DNA of 64,000 nucleotides, from contig CM041292.1 in assembly GCA_023052935.1 (NCBI GenBank), positions 118,354,936 through 118,418,935 on the forward strand, read 5' to 3'. This DNA is from Piezodorus guildinii. Its lineage: Eukaryota > Arthropoda > Insecta > Hemiptera > Pentatomidae. Positions 10,093 through 20,027 of the stretch are shown here, in pieces. Position numbers and translations under genes: made by a program. Positions within the stretch are counted from its first letter, which is position 1; every line of letters begins with the position of its first letter. The notes under the pieces were generated by a model that was not told where the DNA came from, did no database searches, and saw nothing but the letters and a program-made list of their open reading frames with translations.

Positions 10093-10490
10093 CGTTGGAA
10101 ATTAAATGGGATTTCAGAAAGGATTCGCGTGAGAAGGGTGATAAGAGGTTTGATAGTTTCTTGAAGGTCCAAGAGGAAGGAATTCAAGATGGAAAAAATG
10201 TCAGGAGGATTTGAATTAGGAGAGGGATGAGTATGAGATGTTGGAGGAGGATTGTTGTTTGTGGGTTGTACCCGTCGAGGGGTACGAGGAAGTTCGTTCT
10301 GGGATGATAGAGGAGGCGGATTTGGTTTTGTGTGGACAATTGGACGGGGTGGAACTTGGTTTGGTTTTTCTGTTGGTAATTTGGCCTGTAAGGGCAGATG
10401 ATGGGAGGGAATCGGTTGGAGCGGAACTTCAGGCTGAGGTTGGGAGTTTTGAGATCTGGGTTGGGGTTTTAGAGGCGCCTGTCGTCGAGG
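10089..10490 (-). CDS. Jockey-type ORF1 C-terminal part (5'-truncated, 133 aa)
   Basis: Reading minus-strand from 10490 in one open frame gives a proline/glutamine-rich tail (PRRQAPLKPQPRSQ, later NNNPPPTSHTHPSPNSNPP), then a hydrophobic C-terminal segment DIFSILNSFLLDLQETIKPL and FNFQR before TGA at 10091-10089. ORF1 of Jockey elements encodes a gag-like nucleic-acid-binding protein. The zinc-knuckle region that would be expected further upstream is missing because the insertion is truncated here. Frame continuity up to the truncation and the ATGA overlap with ORF2 support the call. Confidence 0.75.
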   Translation of the reverse strand, partial: PRRQAPLKPQPRSQNSQPQPEVPLQPIPSHHLPLQAKLPTEKPNQVPPRPIVHTKPNPPPLSSQNELPRTPRRVQPTNNNPPPTSHTHPSPNSNPPDIFSILNSFLLDLQETIKPLITLLTRILSEIPFNFQR

Positions 10491-10491
10491 C

Positions 10492-10507
10492 TATAATACA
10501 TGTAATT
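10492..10507. repeat. Target-site duplication, right copy
   Basis: TATAATACATGTAATT, identical to 7247-7262. It marks the 5' junction of the truncated Jockey element. Confidence 0.9.
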
Positions 10508-10915
10508 AAGTTACTTAATTGTCGCTCATGGCTCAGCGACCTGACATGGTACGCCACATTTTTCTATATCCCTCTCAATAGAGTCTCTTTACAGTGGTTA
10601 CATTAAGGCGTTTTTTCTGGGGTTTTTCGTGTGAAGAGGTACTCGAGGTGAGGCGACTTAATGTTTTGTTAATTTTTTAAATATTTATTTATTAATAATC
10701 ATTGCTCATTTGTTAATGTTTTGTTAATTTATTTGTTAACCATGTATTTGTTTTAAATATATATTTTGTTATTATGTACATTATTTATTTGTTTTTTTGA
10801 TGTAATTCGATTTTATCATAGCTAATTATGTAAATATTATATGAATGTGATCTTATAGCATTATTATTATTAATGTCTATTTGAGATAAATTTTAATATA
10901 TCTGAATAATGATTG
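10508..10915 (+). repeat. LINE 3' UTR continuation, ending in a polyadenylation-like tail
   Basis: Positions 10700-10915 repeat ATGTTTTGTTAATTT motifs and then TAAATATTATATGAATGTGAT, CATTATTATTATTAATG and ATCTGAATAATGA. The same order occurs at 16440-16525, 55800-55890 and, reversed, 60800-60880 (the 3' end of the second Jockey-type LINE). It appears to be the far half of the element whose near half is 6835-7080. Confidence 0.6.
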
Positions 10916-12689
10916 TCACATTTTTTTATCAAAAAAACATATTGTTAAAGTTTATTTTGACATAAAGATTGTTATTGATGTTTTGTTAATCATCAGAGTT
11001 TTATTTCCTATTTTTCTCATCGAAAAAATTAATTATTTCACGAAATTTAGTATAGGTAAATCTATTTTGTATGCAGACTTATAAACAGTTATAAGTCCAC
11101 CGTAATATCAGTTGGTTCATTTTTTTTACATTTAACAATTTAATTTTTGTTTTCTCGGTTCAAGAAAATTAAAAGGCATTTCTGCTGCAATAAACTAATC
11201 ATGTGCGACAACCCAACTACTAAATAATTTGTATTCAAATACTCACCGAAATGAAAATGGTCATAAAACGATTCTATTGAAAGCTTAATGATAACTATTA
11301 ATTTTTATTTTGCTATTTGTGAGCACGAAAACATATCTGACGATTTCCGTTTGGAAGGAGAATACGACTTCTTATTACATAGACAGTCTTCATAATGATT
11401 AATTTTTGATTAACCGTTTAATATATGATTAAATAGAATATGATTAAAGCGAATGATGAAAATGATTTAAACCGAATATGATTAACCGTTCAAAAATATG
11501 ATTAAATGGAATAGAAAATAATGTTTATTCTGGTACATTAAGAACAAGACCAAGGGAGGGTTCTTCTTTAAGAACCCAAAAAACCAAATGATTATGATCA
11601 ATCTTATTTACAATGGTGTAAGAAGTAAGAAAAGAAAAAAAATACAATAAAACAAAAGAATAAAATAAATAAACTTCTTCGGATACATACATTTGTTGAA
11701 TAAAACTGTATGAATCAATTAATTAATTAACTGAGTTAGGTATGAGCAATAAATAATATTTATTTTCTATATATAAAATCTGACACTTGATATCAGTGTT
11801 GTTGAGCGTCTGTTTGGGAATACAACAGAGAGCGGATAAGAAAGGAATGATCCAAAATTGTTGATCTATGGGTAGGAATGTAAATATAATAATAAATGTA
11901 AAGATAGATAATTTTTAAAGACGGTTTCTTATAATTATCGAATTTACTTTAAAAAGATATTGTGGCTTAAATGATGATACAATAAAAAATAAATCGGAGG
12001 TATTTCTTGTGTCTTTCGCCCGGACTACACAGGAATGAATGGAGGGGACATTCATAAATGATTGGATCCGAAAAGAGATCAAATTAAGTGCCTAAAGAAT
12101 GTCATAATAGAATTCCTGAAGTGAATATCGATTTAGAGGCAATAAATTTTTATTAGTATTGGATTGAGCCAGCAATTCCAAAGGATATCGGCAACTGAAG
12201 CAGGCTAATCCTCCTCAGATATAATTGAACCTAATCTCCGCTTTTATCCTGCAGAATTAGCCAGCTCAATTTACATGTCAACCTTAATATTATAGAAGTT
12301 ACTGGGGGACATAGGCTTATTGGTGTAACACTACATGTGTAACACTTATAGCTAATTTGCAATTAAAATTATTTATAATTTCCACAAATTATTATTTTCT
12401 TAGTAATGAAAGACAATTTATTTTCTATTAGAATTCATGGTTTAGCGTAAACAAAAATATTATAGATAAGCCAATAGGAGGCATTATAATATAAATTGTT
12501 TTTTCCTCTTGACATTATTATTATTTAAAAAAAATTTTACATTGTGTTTTTTTGTTTTTTGTATAATTGACTTACAATAGCTATATTTATTTGAAATTAA
12601 TTGTAAGGAAATAACCTAGTGCACGTAAGACAGGACTCAAAAAAAGTTTAGGAATACATTGAATTTTCATATAAACATATGATATATTA
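10916..12689. other. Mostly unassigned AT-rich sequence
   Basis: Contains a short strong hairpin GGGTTCTT-CT-TTAAGAACCC near 11554-11574, the direct repeat listed separately, and a higher-complexity island at about 12000-12300 with no coding frame. No family relatives of these segments are seen elsewhere in the window. Confidence 0.4.
11408..11518 (+). repeat. Imperfect direct repeat, 71-bp period
   Basis: TGATTAACCGTTTAATATAT at 11408 recurs as TGATTAACCGTTCAAAAATA at 11479, each followed by ATGATTAAAT(A/G)GAATA. Between them lie further GAATATGATTAA words. It is short and probably a decayed tandem duplication. Confidence 0.5.
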
Positions 12690-13060
12690 TATAGTTTATT
12701 ATAATATTATCTGCCAAATAAGTTAGTTTTATCCGCTTTGCATCACTATCCGTTACCTTATACAACTTTACAAGGCAATACTGTTTCTTAATCTTTACCT
12801 TTCCAACATGCAAACATCCTCAAAACTGTTATGACAAAAAATAAAAAACATATTTTTTCTTTTTTCTTCATTAGTTTGTTGTTTTATTCATTGTTTGTTA
12901 TGTTGAAAATAAAAATTAAAAAATCGTCATTTAAGCAGTGTTAGACTATTTTAATCAGAATGAAAACATCACATCATATTAAAGCCCCTCAGACAAGAAA
13001 TGTAGGAAATTTAATGAAAATCGTTTTTGAGAAAATCGTAAAAAGTTACAAAAACATTGA
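12690..13060 (-). mobile_element. Recurrent non-coding element, copy H (internal fragment)
   Basis: Read on the minus strand this contains ACGATTTTCTCAAAAACGAT, GGGGCTTTAATATGATGTGA, TTCATTCTGATTAAAATAGT, CTGCTTAAATG and GATGCAAAGCGGATAAAACT in the same order as copies D and E. Both termini are lost. It is the oldest-looking copy. Confidence 0.55.
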
Positions 13061-13164
13061 ATAAATCGAGTCTTAGATTTACCGCTATTGTTTAAACATT
13101 TGCTTTAACATCTCAAGTATACCATATACGCTCTGAAACTATGAAAATTATGTTTTCACGCTCA

Positions 13165-13765
13165 ATCATGGGGATTGTCCAGCAGTCTATTTTGAGGATA
13201 AACCCATTCCGACATCAGAGGAAGTACGATATTTGGGACTGTACTTAGACAAAAGACTGACATGGAGGACCCACATTAGACTTAAAAGACAACAACTGAA
13301 CAGACGATTTGGACTACTATCCCGTCTGCTTGACAAACGATCCAAATTATCCGTGAACACCAAACTTACTATTTACAAAGTACTGATCAAACCATTATGG
13401 ACATACGGGATAGAGCTATGGGGATCTGCCAAATGTTCTAACATCCAAATAATTCAAACCCTTCAATCGAAAATATTGCGAAAAATCGTGGATGCACCGT
13501 TTTATGTAACCAAGGAATTACTTCACAAGGACTTGGACATACTCACAGTTTCAGACACAGCCACAGAATATTATAAAAGATTTCATGACAAACTGACTTA
13601 CAACATGAGCCCATCGGTCCAAACACTTAAATCCTACACGAACCCGTACAACCCACCCCGACGACTTTTGAGGCGGTGGCCTAGAGATTCCTTTTTTTTT
13701 TGCAGATAGCAAATGACATTAAAGTCAAAAATAAACGATTGTAAATAAATAAATAAAAATAAATG
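13165..13765 (+). pseudogene. Jockey-type LINE fragment: ORF2 C-terminus and A-rich tail
   Basis: A continuous frame from about 13167 to 13709 reads CPAVYFEDKPIPTSEEVRYL, then LGLYLDKRLTWRTHIRLKR, LWTYGIELWGSAKCSN and NPPRRLLRRWPRDS. This is collinear with the last about 175 residues of the two intact ORF2 proteins but distinct from both, so it is a third Jockey family. The final residues run into a poly-T and a stop, and the end is an AAATAAATAAATAAAAATAAA tail. It lacks the endonuclease and all catalytic RT motifs (5'-truncated). Confidence 0.8.
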
Positions 13766-14790
13766 TTTTTGAGTTAGACTAACCACATTCACACACACAT
13801 ACACACTAACCTTTTTTCCGAAACTTTGCTTATTCGGAAATTATCTTAAAAAATCACTGCATTGTGGGCGCATAGAGGTGTAATTTAAATGTTTATTCTT
13901 TTGTTTTTTACTTAATAGCGGTGTACTAAAACTGTACTTTCGTTTTATTCTTTATTCGGGCTCTAAGTATCTTGAAACGTAAGCCCTTAAATTTGGAGAG
14001 GGATTATTTTATTTATTTATTTTTTTTTGTCGATTACAAAGATTCATTATTGAAATTAATAAACAAATAAGTAAATCTACTTCATTATAATGGAATATAA
14101 ATGTAGATGTGTATAAAAATAATTTAATTTTACTGAGAAGAAAGAATAAGTGAATTATCTTTTTACTTCACTTTAACCATCAACATGAGAAATAGCGTGC
14201 TGACTTCGACCGGTTGTTATTTTGTCAATTATTGAGTTCCACCTCAATATCCCGACGTCAAGGATCAGTTTCATAATATATCAGTTAGCGAACGTCACAA
14301 TTTAGCAACATGTTCAGTTATGAATAATAACACCACTTTTCGATTATTCTTTCTTTTTTGATGTTTTTTTGTCCGTATTTGTTCTTGGAAATTGGAAAAA
14401 TATTCTAGACTTAAGTCAAATATTTCATAACAAATATTTTCGACTTTGAGCTGCTACAATTTCATTTAACCTTTTAGTCTAGCATGCAGTTTTTTATTTT
14501 ATTTTTATTTCCTGATTAGGTGCTTTTTGAAAATCAATCTTCAAACATAAGAACACTAAAATTTTCAAAGAAAAAAAAATAACGTTTCAAAAAGTCTACA
14601 GTAAAGATCATCTAATCAGTTTTCTTATTTTTTTTTGGCTCTTCATTCGACAAAAATGAAATATATTAGCTTATATTTTCTTTCAATATAGAACTTGTGT
14701 GGGAAGTACAATGTTAAAATAATTTTTAAACTGGAAATATATATATAAATATCGGGTGTAACAGACAACGAATGCTTGTCCAATATTTTT
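13766..14790. other. AT-rich unassigned sequence
   Basis: No gene, RNA or recognised element. Contains a short CACACACATACACAC tract near 13790 and ordinary A/T-rich DNA. Confidence 0.4.
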
Positions 14791-14921
14791 ACTTTCACTT
14801 ACCTATGTATGAAATATGTAGCAAGAAAAGTATTGCGATCGTGATTTTTTTTCCAATTTCAGTTTTCAACGAAAATGTACGTTTTAGGTTCCCCTGAGGC
14901 AATATAACCTAATCAAGCCAT

Positions 14922-15413
14922 ATGGGGATAGTTGGCAATGAGCTGGCGGACAGGGCCGCCAAACAAGCACTCACGCTTCCAGGTCAAGGCATTGCCATCT
15001 TAACACCTCGGGATATGTGTCATCCACTTCGAAAGGAAATAGCAGATGCCTGGCAATCCATGTGGGACGAAAGCCCTCCTAGCAAACTGAAAACAATCAA
15101 AACAACAGTAAAGCCATGGAGATCATCCGGTCGATCAAGTCGCAGAGAGGAAGTTGTCCTAGCTAGGTTGAGGATAGGTCACACTAACCTGACACATATA
15201 CATCATATCACTAAACAGCCACCCCCAAAGTGCCAACACTGTAACAACCTACTTACTGTCAGACACATACTGGAGGAATGTCCTTTTTACCAATCATATT
15301 TAAACAGATTAGGAATAAGACATGATACAGCAGCCTTATTGAGCAATGACGAAAATAATATAAAAATATTGCTAAAATTTCTTAAGGCCCAGCAGCTCTT
15401 AAATAAAATATAG
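14922..15413 (+). pseudogene. I-type LINE ORF2 C-terminus: end of RNase H and zinc-knuckle region (163 aa)
   Basis: MGIVGNELADRAAKQAL matches the C-terminal signature of LINE RNase H domains (GIxGNExADxxAK, carrying a conserved acidic residue). Further on, LRIGHTNLTHIHHI leads into a CCHC-type motif CQHCNNLLTVRHILEEC, found at the end of I/Jockey-related ORF2 proteins that keep RNase H. The endonuclease, reverse transcriptase and most of RNase H are absent by truncation, so this is a non-functional remnant although the frame is open to its natural stop (LLNKI). The apparent initiator methionine is internal to the original protein. Confidence 0.8.
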
Positions 15414-15460
15414 GGATTCTGTAGTACACAATATAGTAAAATAATCTTAGTGGGACCAAC

Positions 15461-15461
<1 letters not shown>

Positions 15462-15529
<68 letters not shown>
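15462..15529 (+). repeat. Poly-T tract, 68 bp
   Basis: Homopolymer inside the 3' UTR of the I-type LINE, on the sense strand, with about 90 bp of unique UTR after it. It is not the retrotransposition tail. Confidence 0.95.
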
Positions 15530-15530
<1 letters not shown>

Positions 15531-16309
15531 AGTTTAGATAGGAATTGATAAAATAAACAAATGAAATAAAGGCGTTGATGACCCTCGGGTTTTACGCCTC
15601 AAAACCCAAACCAACAACAACAACCTAATCAAGAAAAAGGTCTGTGTGAGTGTATTGCTGTATGTCCGTATGTGTGGTAAATCTAGCACAAAAAACGAAG
15701 AGTCCTAAGAAACTGAAATATCATATTTTAAACAACAATACGCCCAGGATGTTACAGCAAATTTTTCACTTATATCGGCTGACTGAGGGTGCTACTTGCC
15801 CATGCGCTACCATGCGCATTACACTTTTTTGCGATATTCTCGAAAACGCGCTATATCGATATAAAATAAAATGTGCTTTAATATCACGTAATATTCTTTT
15901 TTAAATACTCTAATGGAGCTTAAATGCCGATATTTTAAATTTTCTTACTCTAATGCATCTTTAATTTTACAGATTCGTAAGAATTACCAATATCGTCTTA
16001 TTAGGGTTGATAAAAAGCGCTTAAATACAAAAGTTGGACGAATCTGATAACCAACTTATGGAGAAAAGATCGAAAATGTTTTTAATACAATTTTTGTTTT
16101 TTTAAACATAAATACAGCATAGACGTATAATATATCGTTGAAAAGCTAAATGTTTTATAAAAACTATTATCTTATATACTAATTTGTAAAAGGCAATGTT
16201 ATGTTACAAATAAGGCATGTAATTATTAGTGATAATTATCAGTTATAAATAAGCTAAATAAAAGTTTTATTTAAATTAACTTTAACTTTAGTTAATTTAA
16301 TAGTACTTA

Positions 16310-16545
16310 GATGGATTTTATGTTTTGTTTACTTATTTGTGAAGTTCATTTACTTACATTTATTTTATCTACAAATTTGGTTATTATATACGTTTATTTA
16401 TTTTGGTTTTATTGGGTAATTTGAGTTTCCTGTTGTTTATATTGTTAATATCAAATGAATGTGATCCTGTAGAAATAATATTATTGTCCATTGTGACAAA
16501 TTGTAATATATACGAATAAATATACTTTATCTCTGCTGAGAATTG
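16310..16545 (+). mobile_element. Jockey-type LINE 3' UTR tail inserted in copy C
   Basis: TTAATATCAAATGAATGTGATCC, TAATATTATTGTCCATTGTG and ACAAATTGTAATATATACGA, then an AATAAA, match the 3' ends at 55800-55890 and 60800-60880 (reversed). It lies between TAGTACTTAG and AATTGATTTTAAC, which are contiguous in other copies of the host element. Confidence 0.6.
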
Positions 16546-16600
16546 ATTTTAACAGTCAAGGTAAGTGAAAGCGGTTTTTTTGCCAGCACCAGATTTTTAA

Positions 16601-18007
16601 CAAAAAAAAATTATAATCGGGTTCTTGTTGAATGTGCAGTTCATTTGGGATATATGTTCTGAGTACTCGTTTTAAGAACTGAATAATTAGAATAACGCTA
16701 GATGTTCTTCTTTGAAGAGTCTGAGGAAAATTATAGCACTCTTTATATTCCAACGGCTCGACACGAGGGAGATTTGTTCAAAATTAGGCTCAGTCATTCT
16801 ACTAATTAGCAACCGTTTAGTAGAAGCTACATGAGCCCCATGAGGATTTTCTGAATGCCAGGATCCATTTGTGTGCTTATATAAAATAATTATCCAGTCC
16901 CAACCAAGTTCTGACCTAACATTCAGAGATAAGTCAAGCCCTTTATTGATTTAGATATTTGAAAATATCTAATTTAATATCTAATAAACGAATTAATTAA
17001 TCAAATAAAGCAGTTAATGAAAAAATAATCTATAACCCACGAACTATTTCCATCCTTTCCAATACTTGGTAACAGAGAAAAGTACTTTACAAGTTAACCC
17101 CTAACCATCTGAGTGGGGTCGAGGGGTTAGCCCATTGGGTCAGCCACAAAACCACATTGATAGATTTTGTTACAGAAGGAAGGGGGAAATTTAAATCAAG
17201 ATAAAAGAAACCCACTTGATGGAGTGGAAATAGTTTTATTGATAAGAGAACATGATTAAATATAATAGACATATTGATTTAAATATAAAAGGCCAAAACA
17301 AAACAACAACAAAAATGTTTAAAGTTTAAAATGCTAAGTAAGGATATATGGTGAAATATTCGATTGTTTTCGAGTGCCCATCAGTTATTTCGGATGAAAT
17401 ATAATACATAATGCTTTATTTTTGCATGGTTAAAAGCAAATCCGTACCTTCTTGCAATTGAAATGATTGGAAAAAGGGGTTCGCGAAAACATTTTGTTGG
17501 GAACTACTGAAGAATGATTAACAGAATTATATCGACGATAATGTTTTGTTTTTTTCTAGTTCTTTCTAGACAGACTAGATATACTGCAGATTTTGATGTT
17601 GAATACCATTGCTACCAAACCTGTGACAGCTTTCAATGTTTAAGAGGGCATTTTGTCAGAGGGATTTAATCAAATGTCTTTTAGCAGTCTGATAGTCTAC
17701 GCGACCTGTTCGAATCCAGTCTAGGCTGCAGGAAATATATTCAGATGTGATACCACGGAACAATTTTTGATCATCCGGTCGTGTTATAATAGTTTGGTTA
17801 CCTGATACCAGTCTTTTTTGTAATAGCTAGAGTAAGGAAGGTCGACCAACCCGCACACATATACAGAAAATGTGATTTGAATGTTTCTGACTTGAGGTAT
17901 CTTTAATAAGAAATATCAAAATAATGAAATTTCTAACAATAACGGTAAAGAATATTATGACTTGTAATAATTAGAGTTTTCTGCATTACTGGCCTTTAGT
18001 TTGAGTT
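16601..18007. other. Unassigned sequence
   Basis: AT-rich with no supported gene. A B-box-like word GTTCGAATCC near 17710 lacks an A-box partner at usual spacing and a cloverleaf. Small open frames (16556-16753, 17087-17272, both minus) show no domain. Confidence 0.4.
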
Positions 18008-18345
18008 GTTTTTTTTATAAATATTTTATTGACATTTACAACTGTTTCCTTTAATACATCGAGTAAATATGCTGATAAGAAACTGACCATTGGCAGCACT
18101 CTAGTGATCAATCTAAACAAGTGGGTCTCGAGGCCATCTTCTTTTCAGACGCCTCGGTGGATTATTAGGAATTGTAGAGGAAGCAAGGATTGAAACTAGT
18201 GGATTAGAGTGGGAATGGAGTTTGTCATGGAAGGAATGATACCAAGTACGGTCCAAATCAGCTACATAGGGAACATGGAGGTCTTTATGTATGATTTTAT
18301 TCGTGACAAAGTAAGGAGCGTTGAGAATTTACGAAGGATTTTGGA
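18008..18345 (-). mobile_element. 5'-truncated Jockey-type LINE (same family as 7263-10491)
   Basis: Collinear with the last about 340 bp of the intact Jockey element: 3' UTR (ATTTACAACTGTTT), then the coding end (GTCTCGAGGCCATCTTCTTT). Flanked by an 11-bp duplication TAGTTTGAGTT (17997-18007 and 18346-18356). Contains only the C-terminal ORF2 codons. Confidence 0.8.
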
Positions 18346-18791
18346 TAGTTTGAGTTAATTTTTCCTTTTTTGTTATAGTTCAGTAAATAAAACTTCATCG
18401 CATCAATAGAATCCACTTTTGTATTTAATTGCAGCTCAGAGAAGAGGAATGAAGCCCTTCAACCCTGTTTGTAATTACTCACATATCATGTGCAGGAAGA
18501 GAACAATTTGTGCCTTCGATCAAACACACGCCACATTGCTTCCAAGTTATACCACGGATAATGTTTGATCCTTCACCCTATCACCAAGAACATCAATCGT
18601 CATTCACCTCTCCATTTAACACTTCAGCTACATAACAATATAATTTTCTTTTGAATAGGTATGCATCAAAATTACTTTCACTTATTTATATATAAAAAAG
18701 GTAGTTTCCAAGTTACTTTTAGTACCATTCCATTTTTGTTTGTTTATTTAACGCCATTCCATTTTTATTATACTAATACAAGATCATTCTT
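18346..18791. other. Unassigned sequence with a degraded family terminus
   Basis: Includes ACTTTCACTTATTTATATAT at about 18673, a mutated solo end of the recurrent element. The 18400-18640 part is of higher complexity with no open frame. Confidence 0.4.
18738..18753 (-). mobile_element. 16-bp SINE-tail micro-insertion
   Basis: GTTTGTTTATTTAACG matches the minus-strand SINE 3' tail (compare 1625-1645). It is flanked by a 13-bp repeat CCATTCCATTTTT at 18725-18737 and 18754-18766. The most economical reading is a retroinsertion truncated after 16 bases, though a slippage duplication cannot be excluded. Confidence 0.6.
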
Positions 18792-19608
18792 CCTTTCACT
18801 TACCTATCTATGAAATATATAGTAAGGAAAAGTATTGCGATCGTTAATATTTTCGAATTCCCGTTTTCAATTGAAATACTCGTTTTAGGGTCTGTGTCTG
18901 TGTGTCCGTGTGCTTGTGGTAAGTCCAGCGCGAATACGAAAAGGCCTATAAGACTAAAACTACATATTTAGGATCACTATACGTCCGAGATGTTACAGCA
19001 AATTTTTCATGAAAATCGGCTGACCGTAAGTGCTACTTTATACCAAGCATTTTGCACATTTTTACGATTTTCTCAAAAACGCCTCCAGGGATTTTAATGA
19101 AACTAGCTATATCGATGATAAAATTTAAAGGGCGTTGATATTATGTAGGTTTCTTTCTGATTGAATTAGTCTGAAAGGGCTTAAATGTCGAAAGGTTAAA
19201 TTTTCTTTCTCTAAAGTACCTTCAATTTTGTAGTTTTTGTAAAATTGGACATGTCATCGAATTCAACATCCCACTTAAGGAGAAAATAAAACTTTTGTGT
19301 TTTTGAATTTAAAAACAGTAATATGGGTGTATAATATGACGTTAGAAAGCTAAAGATTTTAGAAAAAATATTTTCTTATACAAAAGCTTGTAAAAGTTAA
19401 TGGAAAGTGATGAAAAGCCGATAAAATATCTGATTATTTTAGATAATAATATAATAGATTATTTTACAAAACACCTGTTTCTATTAAAAACCAATGTAAA
19501 TATTTCTTTAACAATTTATTTTCACTTCTAAATTTCTTTAACAATTCTTAAATTTATATAAATAACAGAGGTAAGTGAAAGTCGTGTGTTGTGCCCACCA
19601 GATTTTTA
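18792..19608 (+). mobile_element. Recurrent non-coding element, copy D (complete, uninterrupted)
   Basis: Left terminus CCTTTCACTTACCT (18793-18806), right terminus AGGTAAGTGAAAGTCGTGTG (from about 19569) and end block GCCCACCAGATTTTT. It is about 0.82 kb with every internal landmark and no nested insertion, so it is the best reference copy. The central GT tract is short (GTGTCTGTGTGTCCGTGTG). Confidence 0.8.
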
Positions 19609-19889
19609 TTTATAGAATCATATATATTATATACTATTACATAGTATTTTGAAGCTTATTGTACCAGAGTCCAGTACGGTGCTGATGCTATGTTTTTTAT
19701 TTGAATCGCATATCATTGACATTTAAGTCCCGTACATTGTTTGTGTCACATTTCTATACGTATACAAATACTGTATCTAAAAAGAAAACTAAGCTATAGT
19801 ATATTGGAAAAAAAAAAAAAAGAAAAAAAGAAAAAAAGCTGAATGATTACATTACCTGTGACTGTCGTATTATTTGTTTTGCAGATGAT

Positions 19890-19974
19890 GAATGAATGAA
19901 ATGAAATGAAAATAGCCTTTATTTATGCACTAATATTACAATTTCAAAAGGTAACAAAACAAAATAAAACAATT

Positions 19975-20027
<53 letters not shown>

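Larger units (their letters stand above)
7263..10491 (-). mobile_element. Jockey-type non-LTR retrotransposon, recent 5'-truncated insertion
   Basis: A 3.2-kb minus-strand element bounded by a perfect 16-bp duplication. From 5' to 3' (descending coordinates): the last 133 codons of ORF1, an ORF2 overlapping it by ATGA, a roughly 125-bp 3' UTR and a short A-rich tail (7263-7272). The 5' truncation lies inside ORF1. The perfect duplication and open ORF2 imply a recent insertion. Two diverged 3' fragments of the same family occur at 5466-6467 and 18008-18345. Truncation removes any 5' promoter, so this copy is probably not autonomous. Confidence 0.9.
14918..15621 (+). mobile_element. I-type LINE, 5'-truncated insertion
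   Basis: Bounded by a 12-bp duplication AACCTAATCAAG (14906-14917 and 15622-15633). It holds the ORF2 C-terminus, a 3' UTR with a 68-bp poly-T, and a terminal stem-loop AGGCGT...ACGCCT (about 15570-15598) followed by CCAACAACAACAAC. The stem-loop plus CAA-rich tail recurs in two other micro-insertions in the window (39025-39083, 57989-58064). Confidence 0.8.
14791..16600 (+). mobile_element. Recurrent non-coding element, copy C, with two nested LINE insertions
   Basis: Left terminus ACTTTCACTTACCT (14791-14804) and right terminus AGGTAAGTGAAAG (16559-16571) followed by CAGCACCAGATTTTT are both present. The body is split by the I-type LINE at 14918-15621, then resumes at AAAAAGGTCTGTGTGAGTG, exactly where other copies carry AAAAAGGTGTGTGTG. 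A second interruption at about 16310-16545 is a Jockey-type 3' tail. Removing both would leave about 0.87 kb, the usual family length. Confidence 0.75.

Noticed and set aside
17690..17725. Possible tRNA gene (GTTCGAATCC B-box)
   Set aside because: No A-box at proper spacing and no acceptor stem pairing could be drawn; it is not similar to the SINE head either.
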